A stretch of DNA of 64,000 nt from contig CAOLHI010000955.1 of NCBI GenBank assembly GCA_948474755.1, positions 409,291 to 473,290 on the forward strand, written 5' to 3'. Of the stretch, positions 53,469 to 64,000 are shown one piece after another; positions within the stretch are counted from its first letter, which is position 1; each line of letters opens with the position of its first letter. Origin of the DNA: Ctenosaura bakeri. Its lineage: Eukaryota; Chordata; Lepidosauria; Squamata; Iguanidae. The position numbers were made by a program, and so were the translations under genes. The notes beneath the pieces were generated by a model. It was not told where the DNA came from, ran no database searches, and worked only from the letters and a program-made list of their open reading frames with translations.

Positions 53469-53581
53469 CTTTATGCGACAGAAGGAACTTTTAATTGGCT
53501 CAGTGGCAACAACATCCCAGTATGTCCAGTAGCATGGCCCTCTCAGCAAAATGCAGAGTCCACACTTGTTCCAATCAGACA
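53469..53581 (+). CDS. CPS1: CPS1 coding exon (14th in window; NAG-site threonines and tryptophan)
   Basis: 113 nt: 37 codons plus CA of a split glutamine (about residues 1388-1425). Acceptor CTCCACAG; the donor must be the GT at 53582, because only that leaves the frame open into the next exon. ATEGT supplies T1391 and T1394, and PVAW supplies W1410, all established NAG contacts. The residue equivalent to human T1406, site of a common human T/N polymorphism, is cysteine here (PVCPVAW). Confidence 0.95.
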
Positions 53582-53764
53582 GTAAGAGCCTTTACGAATT
53601 TAAAATGAGACAAACTTTCTGGATGCCTTTTCTTATTTTTAAGTAGAAAATGGACTTCTGTTTCACATCTAAAGTGTCTGATCCAGTTTTGTTGCCAGTC
53701 CAGCTGGCTTGCTTGCCTGCTTATGCTTCTATGAGCAGGATAGCAATGAAAGGACAAAATCCAA

Positions 53765-53850
53765 ACCTTGAAAAAATTACTTTTTAAGTCTACAGCTTCC
53801 AGAATCCCTCAGTGGCCATGGTAGCTGGAAGATTCTGGGATTTCCGAGCC
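53765..53850. repeat. ACTACA-core foldback element, third copy
   Basis: CCTTGAAAAAATTACTTTTT AAGTCTACAGCTTCCAGAATCCC on the left and GGAAGATTCTGGGATTT on the right form imperfect arms; related to 1024-1108. Confidence 0.55.
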
Positions 53851-54440
53851 ATTAAGCATGATTATCACTGTTTCTATCTTTCTCTGTGGCTGGGAGTAGG
53901 AGACAGCAGTCAATCTTGTCACAGAAACAGCTCTTTGTATGTAAGAACAAACTGGACTGTCATCTGTCCTCAAAGAGATAGGGTGACTTGAGACATTGCT
54001 CAATTGCTGCAAGATTTCCCACATTTCACGACTTTTGTTGAAAAAAATTGTTTACCTCAAAACAGTGTTGCATGGAAAACATTTTTTTTGTACAAAATAC
54101 ACTGTTTTCTCTACAAATTGTCTCTACAAATTTCTCTACACATTGTCAAGGGTTTCTTTCTTTCTTTCTTTTCTTTTTTGGCATAAGTTTTCTCCCCCAC
54201 CCCCACCCCGCTCCAAAAAAAGACCTGAAATGAAAAATGCAAAAAAACTGAAAAAGGTGCAAGGGTCCTGGTGTTCTCACCCACTGGGCAGAAAACTTTT
54301 GAAATTCTTCATTGTCACATTACCTCTTTAGTTTGGTCTGATTCTAATTAACAGAAAATGTCTATTGTAGCAGGAGAATTATCCACGGTTGCTTTTTTCC
54401 CTTTCTTTCTTTCTTTTAAAGAACCTTGCATGTATTATAA

Positions 54441-54660
54441 GGCAGCTTGTTTTAGTTGTTTGAATGTTGGACTGAACGCTGAGAGACCGGGGAGTGAATC
54501 CCTGCTCAGCTGTGGGAACTGGGTGATGTTGGTCAAGTCACACTCTCTCAGCCTTAGAGAAAGGCAATGGCAAATCCCCTCTGAATAATCTTGTCAAGAT
54601 AACCAATGATAGGCTCACCATAAATCAGAGTTCACTGGGAGGCACATAACAACAACAAAG
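54441..54660 (+). repeat. tRNA-derived SINE, plus strand
   Basis: Third long copy of the family at 6,629 and 32,568: GGGGAGTGAATCCCTGCTCA (B-box region), TCACACTCTCTCAGCCTTAG, GGCAATGGCAAATCCCCTCT and the tail ending ACATAACAACAACAAAG. Confidence 0.87.
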
Positions 54661-54662
54661 TA

Positions 54663-54890
54663 TGATGCAGTGTTATAGTGTGTTGTACTGGAACGGAGGG
54701 GGGGGAATGGAAGCTTTAGTTTCTGTAGAGCCGTGAAACCCACTGAATGGCCTTGGACAATCTCTCAGTCTGATCTAAATCACAAGGTAATTGTGATGGT
54801 AAAGTAGGAAGGAGGAAAGCCCTGAACCCCACAACCTCATCTCCCTGGAGAAAAGGTATGATACAAATGTAACTAGAAAATGCATGTATT
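54663..54890 (+). repeat. MIR/CORE-like SINE, plus strand
   Basis: GTGAAACCCACTGAATGGCC TTGGACAATC, then CACAAGGTAATTGTGATGG and GGAGAAAAGGTATGATACAA ATGTAA follow the layout of a tRNA-derived SINE common in squamates (CTTGG..CAGTC..., GTTGTTGTGAGGA..., GGTGGGATAAAAATG). Diverged; subfamily not certain. Confidence 0.6.
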
Positions 54891-55407
54891 ATTTTCAAAC
54901 ACTGGAAGAGGTGCTGTTTGAATAAAATGAAAAAATGAAATCGAACAGGTTAAGATTGCAAGAAGATTGAATTCCTGTAGCTCTTGTTAGCTTTGTAGGA
55001 ATATTAACTTCTGTCTCCTCACCTCCACTGTTCTGATCAGTCTCTGGCAACCTGATCATACAGATTAGTTGAAATTAAGCTGCTTTTGTGCTGTTTTTCA
55101 GAGCAGCTGAAGCACAGTCTTCCATTGAGCAGAATATGGCCCAATGAATTCAGCATATTTTTCATATATTTTAACCCACTGCTGGGCTTATGTCTCACAC
55201 TGTTTGCTTTCAAGTCTGAACGTCTTGATCAGGACCATAAGCAGTGAGCTTCAAGGTGCTTTAATGCCTATGGACCTAGCTTTAGAGACATAGAAAATGA
55301 CCTACTGAGTACAAAGATAGTTGCCTGATGGGGTACTGAAAAAAAAGAAATTGATTTAATGAAATGTGTTGCTTTTAATTTTTACATGAACATGTTACCT
55401 ATTTCAG

Positions 55408-55537
55408 GCTCATAAAGGATGGGAGCATAGACTTGGTAATTAACCTACCCAACAACAACACAAAGTTTGTCCATGACAATTACCTGATCCGCAGGACAGC
55501 TGTTGACAGTGGAATCTCTCTCCTCACTAATTTGCAG
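55408..55537 (+). CDS. CPS1: CPS1 coding exon (15th in window; NAG-site asparagines)
   Basis: 130 nt: one base completing the split glutamine plus 43 codons (about residues 1425-1468). Acceptor CTATTTCAG, donor GTATCT. It contains [20 protein letters not shown]. The asparagines fall at 1437, 1440 and 1449, the three asparagines known to line the NAG pocket. [14 protein letters not shown] is the conserved strand-turn at the end of the MGS-like fold. Confidence 0.96.
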
Positions 55538-57624
55538 GTATCTCCATCACCCTTTCTCATAGCTCCTATGTGAACTTAAGTCCCATTTTAAAACCTTAGA
55601 CAGTCAATGGTAGTAAACTATACCAGGCTCACTTGATGAAGAACACTTTCTGTTATCCACATTATACTCCTCAGTGAGTTCTACTTTTTTATGTCACTAT
55701 TATGGGCCTATGGTAAACTTTTTATTAGAAGCAGTGGTTCATTTTCAGTAGATTCATATAGATAACATCTAGTGCAGGGGAAAAGATGAGAAATGCAATA
55801 TGTAGGTTGCTGGTTCAAATTTCCTCTCTGCTGTGAACTCATTAACCCCTTGCCTGATCTTCTGTTTCTGAAAGTCAGGCCTCCCCAGACATAATAGTAC
55901 TTGCCCATTTTACAGAATGGTAAGGATTACAATGAGATAATGTATGTCAGAATACAGTAAGAGCAGCAAAAGTGGCAGGAGTAGGTTTTCCTGTTCAGTC
56001 TCTTCCTCTGTTGCCCAGAGCTCCTGGGAAGAACTGCATTCTCCATGGCCCCACTACATTTGTGTCGCAGTTAATCCGTGATGAAGTGAGATTGGACAAG
56101 TGAAAACATCCTTCCTCTCCCCACATGCTGCCCCATTTGTTCCCCTCAACATTGCTTGCAAAGAAAAGAGAATGCAGGGGGGACTGATAGCAACAGGCAG
56201 GTGGTCTGAGAGTTCTTTTCTCACCCAAGCTAGAGAAGAATTTAATGAATTATGAAGTTCTTCTTTGAGACAAGCTTTTACAACCATCTTTCCCCAAGTT
56301 AATTCCTGAAATCAAGCTCAGAAAACGTTCCCAATATGTGTCAGGGGAACCCCTGCTGCTAGAATACTCTATTTTGTGTTCTTCTCTTGATGCTCCTCCT
56401 CTCTTGCTTCCTGCCTGCAAATCACCCTAGGACCATCACTGATTTTCATTTCTGTTCTTCCTTGGGATGTGTCTATTTGGAGGGTGGTGATGGGGGCTGC
56501 ATGTATGGTGAATGGAAGAGGTCTCTAGTTCCTTCCCTTCTGTCCTGCACTCCTCGTTGTTGCTGCCTGTCGTGTTGATTGAAATATTTGTAAAAGCAGA
56601 CACAGTCTTCCTGCTCTCACCGTCATGGAGAGAGAGGAAAAATTCTCCTCATTCACCTAGGGCAACTTTTTTTTCTCTTGGAAGAAATATGAGAAACATT
56701 GTTTAAGCCATCTGTGGCAGCAGCCTTGCTGGTAAACAGGACTTCTTTGGGACAGAAAGTATTTTTTTTCCTTCCCATATAAACCTCCCCAGTGGTAGGA
56801 TTCCATAGTCATCAGCTGGCATTAGAGACATTGTTGCACACAAATATATACATATACCCGTGTGTTAACATACAGTTGCTCATTTAAAATTCATTGAGAT
56901 AGTTTGAGGACATAAATTTAAAAAAACACCACACATAGATAGTTTTTCTTCTACTCCTCTCTACTAGCAAGGGGCATGTGTTGTTCCCTGACACCCGTTT
57001 ATTGCAGAATTAACCCAGAAATAGACTTACAATATAATCCTTCTCAGGCATTGTCACTTCCACAGTGGTAAACAGTGTCCCCAAATCACAGCCGTTTGCC
57101 ATTGACTCTTTTTTTTAATAAAAAAGAAACACCTGGGACAAAAAAGAGAGATCTCAATAAATCTATTGATTTTTTATTTTATTCATGTTTGCCATTGTGT
57201 GTATTGTTTTGCTCTCCTTCCATCTGGATTCACCCTTCTACATCCAATTGAACCTTTGGGGAAGCAAGAATTTAATGTGGGTGTTATTGTTGTTTTTGTT
57301 GCATGCATGTTATCGACTTGGTTTGACCCAGCTGAATGCTTTGAATAGTTCTTTATGTCCGTAGAGCAATATATTCACCAGCACCACTCACATCTTCATC
57401 CTTAATCTTGCTGATTGAGCTGTAAATAAGGAAGTATGCTTTTGCAATCAACAGTAAATAGTTTTTGAGATTTTTTTTTTAAAAAAATTGAGAGATCTAC
57501 GTAATATGGTCTACAAAAGAGGCCTAGATGTAGATTGTTTAATACTTTTCAGCCTGTTTTGTTAAATTAATCCTTTTGAAATAGCCTAGGAAAGAGATTG
57601 AACTCTTGTATTTTCTGGTTTCAG
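55538..57624 (+). other. CPS1 intron (2.1 kb)
   Basis: Contains a MIR-like SINE (55,760-55,965); the remainder, including 56,000-57,600, shows no recognised repeat or gene. Confidence 0.72.
55760..55965 (+). repeat. MIR-like SINE, plus strand
   Basis: B-box-like GTTGCTGGTTCAAATTTCC, then CTGTGAACTCATTAACCCCT TGCC, CCCATTTTACAGAATGG and AAGGATTACAATGAGATAAT GTATGT follow the MIR/CORE layout. Old and diverged. Confidence 0.55.
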
Positions 57625-57723
57625 GTAGCAAAGCTCTTCACTGAAGCTATCAGATACTCTGGAAAACTGGACTATAAAAGCCTGTTCCACTACAGACAGT
57701 TCAATGCCAGCACAGGAGCATAG
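57625..57723 (+). CDS. CPS1: CPS1 terminal coding exon with stop codon
   Basis: 99 nt: 32 codons plus TAG (residues about 1469-1500). Acceptor TCTGGTTTCAG. It encodes [20 protein letters not shown] then [12 protein letters not shown]. The KSLFHYRQ signature near the C terminus matches human ([15 protein letters not shown]); only the last residues differ, and the length is the same. Confidence 0.96.
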   Translation, partial: VAKLFTEAIRYSGKLDYKSLFHYRQFNASTGA

Positions 57724-58800
57724 AACAACATTTCATCACCATATTTTTCTTACAATGAAATGGGAATTCTTTCCTGACTGACACATTGTCTCAGTTCAGT
57801 AGACTGTACCCTCGATGAATATCTTTGCATCAAATGTCTCATCTTCTTCCTTGGAAATACTACCTCAATGTGCTAATCTGGCATATTCTAAATACTGAAT
57901 AATGTCCTACCCTTGAACTTTATTCCCTGCAATTTTCCTTTTGAATTCACAGGGATCTGCTTCCAAGTACATGCACATAGAATTTGGAGGGTAGGGTGAA
58001 TCCCAAAGAATTCTCAAAGTCACTTAAAATATGAAATAAAATCAGTATCTAAAACCTTTGGTGTAGTTTCTGAGCATTTAAATAATAGTTTTTAAAAAAA
58101 TAAAATTGGAGAGGTAACTTTATTATTTAGAAAAAGAAAAGAAGAGTATTGGTATGATCAAATAATCCCGGACCAATGCACAAAGATATGAAATATTATG
58201 AGATGTAGAGGCTCACACCGCATTTTAACAAACAACCCATTTTCTCTCCCTACCTCCAGAAATGATGGGAAACACAGACTTTTTTTAAGGCAAAAGAAAA
58301 AGCAGGTGATTCATATGTTTGATGCTGTTGTTTTGCGAACTGTTCCCGTGCTTTTCCTGAAGTCCCATTCTGTATCTTCCTTCAGAAGCCAGGGATACAT
58401 TCAGAAAATTCGCAAAGTCTAGTTCAAAACCACCATTTGACTGTCACACACTCTTAATCTGTTTCCTTCCCACTACAGCTCATTCTGACGAATTTCCAGC
58501 CCTCTCCTTTACAGTCAGTAATCAGCTTTCTCCTGCTTGATTTACCTCAGCGATACTGCAATCACTTGCTACTGAATATGATGAATGTGACAGTAACTGT
58601 TTCAAGTAAGGGGAACTGCAATTCACAGCCTTTTGGTGACAGTGGATGACAGTAACAATGCAGCTTCTTTTTGTTTGTTCTTCATCCTGAATTGGCCCGC
58701 TGTCTTCTTTTACCCATTGGGGACCGTTTTCTATTTTGCCTTGTCACGTCACACAGGAATGCATCTACAAGGCACTCTGGTGAATAAAGGTGATTCGTGT
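57724..58800 (+). other. CPS1: CPS1 3' untranslated region (end inferred)
   Basis: Sequence from the stop to a likely cleavage site. Possible poly(A) signals are AATAAA at 58035-58040, another inside an A-rich run near 58099-58104, and AATAAA at 58783-58788 followed at once by a GT-rich stretch (GGTGATTCGTGTGGG). I favour the last, which gives a 3' UTR of about 1.08 kb. The exact end needs transcript data. Confidence 0.6.
58783..58788 (+). promoter_or_regulatory. Candidate poly(A) signal AATAAA of CPS1
   Basis: A canonical hexamer with a GT-rich element within 15 bp downstream, about 1.06 kb after the stop codon. Earlier hexamers at 58035 and about 58099 lack so clear a downstream element and could be alternative sites. 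Confidence 0.5.
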
Positions 58801-58972
58801 GGGAAGATTTAATCCTGTGAAAACCTCAAAAATGCTTTGTTACTTAAAAGGAATGTATGCTTTGTATCTTGCAAAGATGGGTCGTACTTTAATGTGCAAA
58901 ACATCCCAGATTCAATTTCCACCAGTTGGGACTGGGAGAGAGTTATGTCTGAGACCCCAGAGAGCCCTCATA

Positions 58973-59448
58973 GGTCCTTTTCACACAGGAAGGAAAAAAC
59001 GCCCTGAGACGTCCTGAAACGGAGCTTACCTGAGTCTGTCACCACATGGAGCAGTACGTTTTCACTGCTCCACACTCCTCAGTGTCCCGCGGCGTCCTGC
59101 GGGGCCCAAAATGGCGGCTTACGATTGGCGGAGGCTCTCCACCAACCGGAGAAGCTCACCAGCCGGAAAGCCCGCCCCCGGCAGATCTGCAGGCACGCCC
59201 TTGCATGTGCCTGCAAATCCGCACCGGGTGCTGCGACGGGGCTGCACGTGGCTGCACGATCGTGCTTTTTAAAAACCACTTGAAAAGTGGTTTTTAAAAA
59301 GCACGCGCCGCCGCCACTTTCGGGTGCCCTAGCACGGATTGAGGTGTAGAATTACACTAAAGTAATCCGCCCCAATCCATTTTACAGTGTAGACGACCTC
59401 GTCAGAGGTCACTCTACACTGTTTTTAAACCCCCGTGTGGAAAGGGCC
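58973..59448. mobile_element. Harbinger-like GC-rich non-autonomous element (476 bp)
   Basis: The left end GGTCCTTTTCACACAGG and right end (reverse complement GGCCCTTTCCACACGGGG) are inverted repeats, flanked by ATA at 58,970-58,972 and 59,449-59,451. The interior is rich in CG and includes a perfect 21-bp hairpin (59,261-59,305). No transposase. Confidence 0.8.
59261..59305. repeat. Perfect 21-bp inverted repeat with 3-nt loop
   Basis: The left arm 59,261-59,281 (CGTGCTTTTTAAAAACCACT plus T) pairs without mismatch to 59,285-59,305, with a GAA loop. It lies inside the Harbinger-like element. Confidence 0.9.
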
Positions 59449-59829
59449 ATAGTTTGTACAGACAAAACTGAGTCACATGGATAGATTTAATGTATAGGAA
59501 CACGTTTGCTATAAACAGAATGATCAAAAGTATGATTCATTGTAAAACAACTATGTTCCTATCTATTTGTGTGATTTATTGAAAAACTTGTGATAAATGG
59601 TGCATATTGTTCCATGTTCTAATACTGAGAGTTTAATTTCTGTAGGTTTTGCCACTGTTTTCCATGTTACTGCTTGGCTCTAGAACATGAGAATTAGAGT
59701 GCATAAAGAGTGCTTTTTTAATTTGGGCATAAAGAGTGCCTTTCTGTTTAGCTGAAAGCATTCCCAATGTGCATGGGACTAGAAGTATGGAACAAATTGC
59801 TTTTCATGGACTTCCTAATCAAGGGGGAG

Positions 59830-59943
59830 TAAGCACTCTCTCAGCCTTAGATGAAGCCAATGGCAAACTTCCTCTGAGTAGATCTTCACAAGGAACCCTA
59901 GAATAGGGGTTGCCATAAGCTAGGAGGCACTTCACAACAATTA
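59830..59943 (+). repeat. SINE 3' fragment, plus strand
   Basis: AAGCACTCTCTCAGCCTTAG, CAATGGCAAACTTCCTCTG and GGGGTTGCCATAAGCTAGGA, ending CACAACAATTAAG, are the body and tail of the tRNA-headed SINE; the head is absent. Confidence 0.8.
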
Positions 59944-60220
59944 AGTAATCATCTTCAGTGTGTCCTATATAATGAATTAAGGTGTTGTTTGTATGGCTAT
60001 TTAAAATGAAAAGGAAACAAAGATTAATCTGCACTGGTGATAACAGCAGTGCTTGTATGCCCTGTAATTAGTAATTTTCACTACTAAGATTGTAGTTCTC
60101 ATAAGAAATACCAGAAAACTAACAGAAGAGAAAGGCTTCCATTCTTCTGGTTTGTCTACCACTCCAGCTTCTAGAATCACATATGTTTTTGGTCCTGAGT
60201 GAATGGGGATGCTATGATAT

Positions 60221-60444
60221 TGTGTGTATATGTGTGTGCCACTTTAAATTGCCTGTCAACTTATGGTGATCCCATGTACTTCATAGGATTTTCTCAGGCA
60301 AGGAATACTCAGTAGTGGTTTGCAAGTTCCTTTCTCAGAAATATAGCACCTGGTATTCATTGGCTGTCTCCTGTCTAAGCACTAACCAGTGTTGACCTTG
60401 TTTGATTTCCAAGATCAGATGGGACCTGGTGCCTTTAGGTGTAG
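60221..60444 (-). repeat. 5S rRNA-derived SINE, minus strand
   Basis: The reversed tail (GCCTGTCAACTTATGGTGAT CCC) comes first, and the reversed 5S-like head (TTTGATTTCCAAGATCAGAT GGG, equivalent to ATCTGATCTTGG on the minus strand) lies at the right end. Confidence 0.85.
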
Positions 60445-63400
60445 GCAGTAGTAAAGTTATACCTAGAGCATAGCATGTCAGAACTCAGGTGGTGGCATAC
60501 ATGACTGAATAAGCCCTGCATATACATGAGCACAAGCACAACTTAGAAACTGTAGTTAGTTCTAATATGCTAATATTAAATTGACAAAATTAACCCATTG
60601 ATGTTAAACTTTTAAGAACAATTCTGAAAATTAATTTGTTGATTAATTGGTTAAATTGGTCAATTTAAAAGAATCATATACATTTACCAAAAATATTCAA
60701 CTCCCTAAAATGCCTCAAAAAATTTAATAGATTAAGAAACACTAGTTATTTGTCAAAAATTACTGTTGCTGGTATTTAATGATTTCTAAATCACTGCTGA
60801 AAATTTTTAAGGGTAATATTTTAATGTATTTTTCAAGCTTGATGAGAAAACAGGTAAGTTTGGACTGGTCTTGAACCCCTTTCACTGACATGTTAGTTTT
60901 CTGTGTGGAGGGATTGTGTATAATACGGACTGTCACAAACAATTGACTTCCTCTTTGCAGGGAACAGCCCTGATATAGGTGAGTCAGCTAGGCATCATTG
61001 ATTTCTGAGTAAAGAAATGACTGAGCTGTACATGCATGTTACTGGTGGAACCAGGATATTCTAACTGGATCTCAAGAACTATAGCCATTTCTTATTTTAT
61101 CCTGCTTTCCATAAGAAAAAAATGTCTAAAATATTCTTACTTGTGCTGCAAAACTCTGTAAGGCACCTTTTCTATCAGTCAAACATGCCCATAGATGTTT
61201 CCTTGATTTTCCTCCAGCTCGTACTGGCTGACGTGCTTCATCAGGAGGAAAGGAAGCCCTTCTTTGACTGAACATTTATTCACCTCAGCAGCTGCGGGTA
61301 CTTGAGCCATAGTTTCTGTGGTGTCCGTGGCCTCTCATACAATGAAGGGGGAAATTAGCTGAGAAACAAACCAGGATTGAATGCTCACTAAATGCTTGTT
61401 AATTGCATACCAGCATTACCATTTTGCTGTGAGTGCCAAGCATCCCACAGGCACAGGTGGTATCTATACACCATCCATACGTAATCACCCTGTTAATTAC
61501 AGACTTCACCAAAGACTCTCAGACAGCAAAGATCTTGCTGCTTGCAGTGGCCATCTCTGCTTCCCCCTACCTTTTTTCCCCAACTACACAAAAAGGTTTG
61601 TTCTGTGTTTTCTTGTGCCAAGTGATGCAATATGTTTTTGGGAAATGTTCGCTTCTGTTTTGATAAGCAACATTGGGTGCTGAGAAAAAGAACAATCTCC
61701 TGTCCTTTCTTCTTCCTCTGCATGTGTTCTCTGATTGTATCTGCATCCCTTGATCATCTTATGCATGAGGAAAGGTTTGAGCATTCTGGGAGAAGACTTC
61801 AAGTACCTGCAGCTGTTGGCATCGCGTGTAGAATACAAAAATGTCCAAATTAGTTTCTATTCCTGCACCCTATTTTGTGCCATAAAACAAACTTGACTGG
61901 CAATTGCTGATTCTTTATTACGCCCCATGGGATAGCAGATGCAGTCAGGAAAAGAGATAGTGGGAAGTTTAATTACCATTTGTGGGAGCCAGTCACTGGT
62001 CCCATGGTTGTGGACCAGTATGAGGAAGGGACAATGGAAGACAGACATTTTAATCACTACGAAAGTGTGAGATATATCTCTTTTGGGACAGAAAGAGAAA
62101 AGGAGAGGAGGAGACTCATTTCCTAAAGTAGATGTTGTTCCACTTCTGAAATGAATTAACTATGTTGCATGTTGTTGAAAAACCTGCAGCTTAAGGTCTA
62201 TTTCTCACCAAAGTACCAGTCTGGTTCTGAGAGGTACCAAAGTTTTGGGCCTGCATCCCCAACTTTTCCTAGTTGTGCTACATTCTAAACAAAAGGCATA
62301 AACATCCTGTCCTGGAAGGCTTAATGGGCACAGAAATCTGAGCTTGCTTTGTCACTTATCCAAATTGCAAAAATGGTCAGTGCATTCTCATTATTCAAGC
62401 TGTGTGTATATGGATTCTGTAAGGATGGCTCATCCTGGTTTACTAATCAATCAATCAATGGAGCCATGGCCATTTGAAGCTATTTTATTGTTGCTATTGT
62501 TGTCAATATGCAATAAGATGACATAAGACAATCACTGTGGCTAGGTGATGATAATGTCACACGTATATCATGTCCTTTAGCCTCTTACATATGTATATAC
62601 ACACAATTACAGATGGATAAATTTTGCCTTTTCAAACATTGCTGAACCTGAACCTAAGCCAGAAACACCACACCAATAGAGATGAGAAGGAGTGGTAGGG
62701 AACTCCAGTTAAGATGTAATAAAGGGTGAAGAGCAGCAATTAAACTAATGTGTGCTAAGGAATTCAATAGCAAATGACTGCATGAAGGTCTTATAGGGCA
62801 TCCGTTTAATCCAATAACTCCCTCTGATGCATTGTTGTTAAAACATATTCAATCTGAATAAAGTAATCTTTAAAAGAAAACATTATTTCTGTTTAATTAC
62901 TGGAGAATTGTCTAAGAAACTGGGGGACAAAAAGTTTCTGAGAAAAATCTGTTAAAATAACAGGCCTTTCACTGTCAAAGTTCATAATACAGTTTTGTCA
63001 TATATGTAGCTAGGGTTAATTGTCTGCACAATTATTCTGGTGCTTTTAACCTGCTTGAGAGAGGAGGCATTTATTTCCCTCAGTACCACAGTATAATTAC
63101 ATAAAATAATTATGAGAATTATACTGCCTGAATCCCAATAGGGCAAATTTGTTGTATGGCCTTTATAGAATTCTTAAAACGTAAGAGGTGACAGTTTAAT
63201 TTATTGTCCTCAACCTTGAACTATTTCAATTAAGGAAACAAAATGCCTTCTCTTTAATGAAATACTTTTGCCATAGGAAAGGTTGAATAAAAACATTCAA
63301 AAGAGAGCATTTATAAAACAATGTACCCCATACAGACAGCTGAAGATGCTGTGATGATGAGATCTGAACCCATTTGTTATTTGACAAAGATGCAAGCGTT

Positions 63401-64000
63401 CATCTCTGTAGGCTTTCCTAGATGCCCTTCTGAAATGATGGATACAGATGAGCACTTACCAAATGGTAATGTGCCATGATAGACCTGCAGTGAGGTGTGG
63501 TGTGAGGGCTGGTAGTGTTGACAACTACAAGGAAGATTATTGTAACTGATTTGCTATCTTAAAGCATGAGAAGAAAGGATCAGGAATGGTTTGTTTCCTA
63601 CACAGGATGCAAGAAAAGTTGAATCAGTAGAATATATTTGCTATTGTCATGCCTTTTCCCAGCTCATGGGGCAACATCTTGACTTGCATGGATTTGTTGG
63701 GACTAAAACCCATGTTTGTCCTCAATCTGAGTCCCCATTCTCCCATCTGGATGCTACTCTGTCACTTCTCCAGCTATTTGGGATATTTACGGAGAAGACA
63801 TTTTTCTCTCAGGTCTCCTTACATCATTGGATTCACCCCAGATTTTTTCCTTGCTCATAACATATGATCTTCCTATACTGGTTTAGGGATATTTCTGTCC
63901 ATTGCTGTCAAAAGTGGCACTTTGGCTTTGGTTTCATGCCTATGTCAGGTTGCCCAAATCAGTAGTGTCCAGATGGGGATTCCTTTAAACTGGTAGACAA

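Larger units (their letters stand above)
53582..55407 (+). other. CPS1 intron (1.8 kb)
   Basis: Holds an ACTACA-core foldback element (53,765-53,850), a TTTC-rich run (about 54,158-54,178) and two SINEs back to back (54,441-54,660; 54,663-54,890). Confidence 0.75.
58801..64000. other. Intergenic region downstream of CPS1
   Basis: Contains the Harbinger-like element 58,973-59,448, a SINE fragment 59,830-59,943 and a minus-strand 5S SINE 60,221-60,444. From 60,445 to 64,000 I recognise no gene, RNA gene or repeat; open frames there are short and unlike known proteins. Confidence 0.65.

Noticed and set aside
60445..64000. A downstream gene
   Set aside because: No exon-like blocks flanked by splice sites, no recognised peptide and no RNA gene could be supported.

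Overview
This is a vertebrate chromosomal window, most likely from a squamate reptile (an iguanian lizard such as an anole would fit, but the species is not proven). It has long introns with GT-AG boundaries and a lizard-type repeat load: 5S-rRNA-headed and tRNA-headed SINEs sharing one tail, CR1/L1 LINEs, a SPIN-type hAT transposon, other hAT, Harbinger-like and Tigger-like elements. There are no bacterial or viral genes.

The only host gene I can support is CPS1 (mitochondrial carbamoyl-phosphate synthase I), on the + strand from 304 to about 58,800. Sixteen coding exons join into 1,674 nt of open frame (557 codons plus stop, TAG at 57721-57723) with no frameshift or internal stop. Counting back from the stop gives residues about 944-1500 of the 1,500-residue human protein: the second half of the second synthetase unit (the ATP-grasp domain that phosphorylates carbamate) and the whole C-terminal allosteric domain. 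The 5' part of the gene lies upstream. The 3' UTR probably ends near an AATAAA at 58783-58788; from there to 64,000 I see only intergenic DNA with repeats.

By region: 1-13,360 holds six exons in moderately sized introns with scattered SINEs. 13,361-28,765 is a 15.4 kb intron packed with nested mobile DNA: a 5'-truncated L1 (14,102-19,964) carrying a SPIN-type element (18,320-19,001) in its ORF2 region, two further hAT elements (20,017-20,305; 20,774-21,522), a CpG-rich terminal-inverted-repeat element with a 40-bp minisatellite (24,494-25,222), and an L1-like tail (27,723-28,182). 28,766-41,770 holds exons 7-12 with a second copy of the 0.7-kb hAT beginning 20 bp after a splice donor, LINE fragments and foldback MITEs. 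41,771-51,697 is a second large repeat-rich intron. 51,698-57,723 holds the last four exons, with all known N-acetylglutamate ligands conserved. 57,724 onward is 3' UTR and intergenic DNA with a 476-bp Harbinger-like element containing a perfect 21-bp hairpin.

No previously undescribed protein-coding system was found. The most unusual structures are the SPIN-type element with about 500 bp of GC-rich cargo, and a group of elements that share terminal repeats resembling GGCCCTTTCCACAC and have 3-bp target duplications. The host gene itself appears intact in this half.
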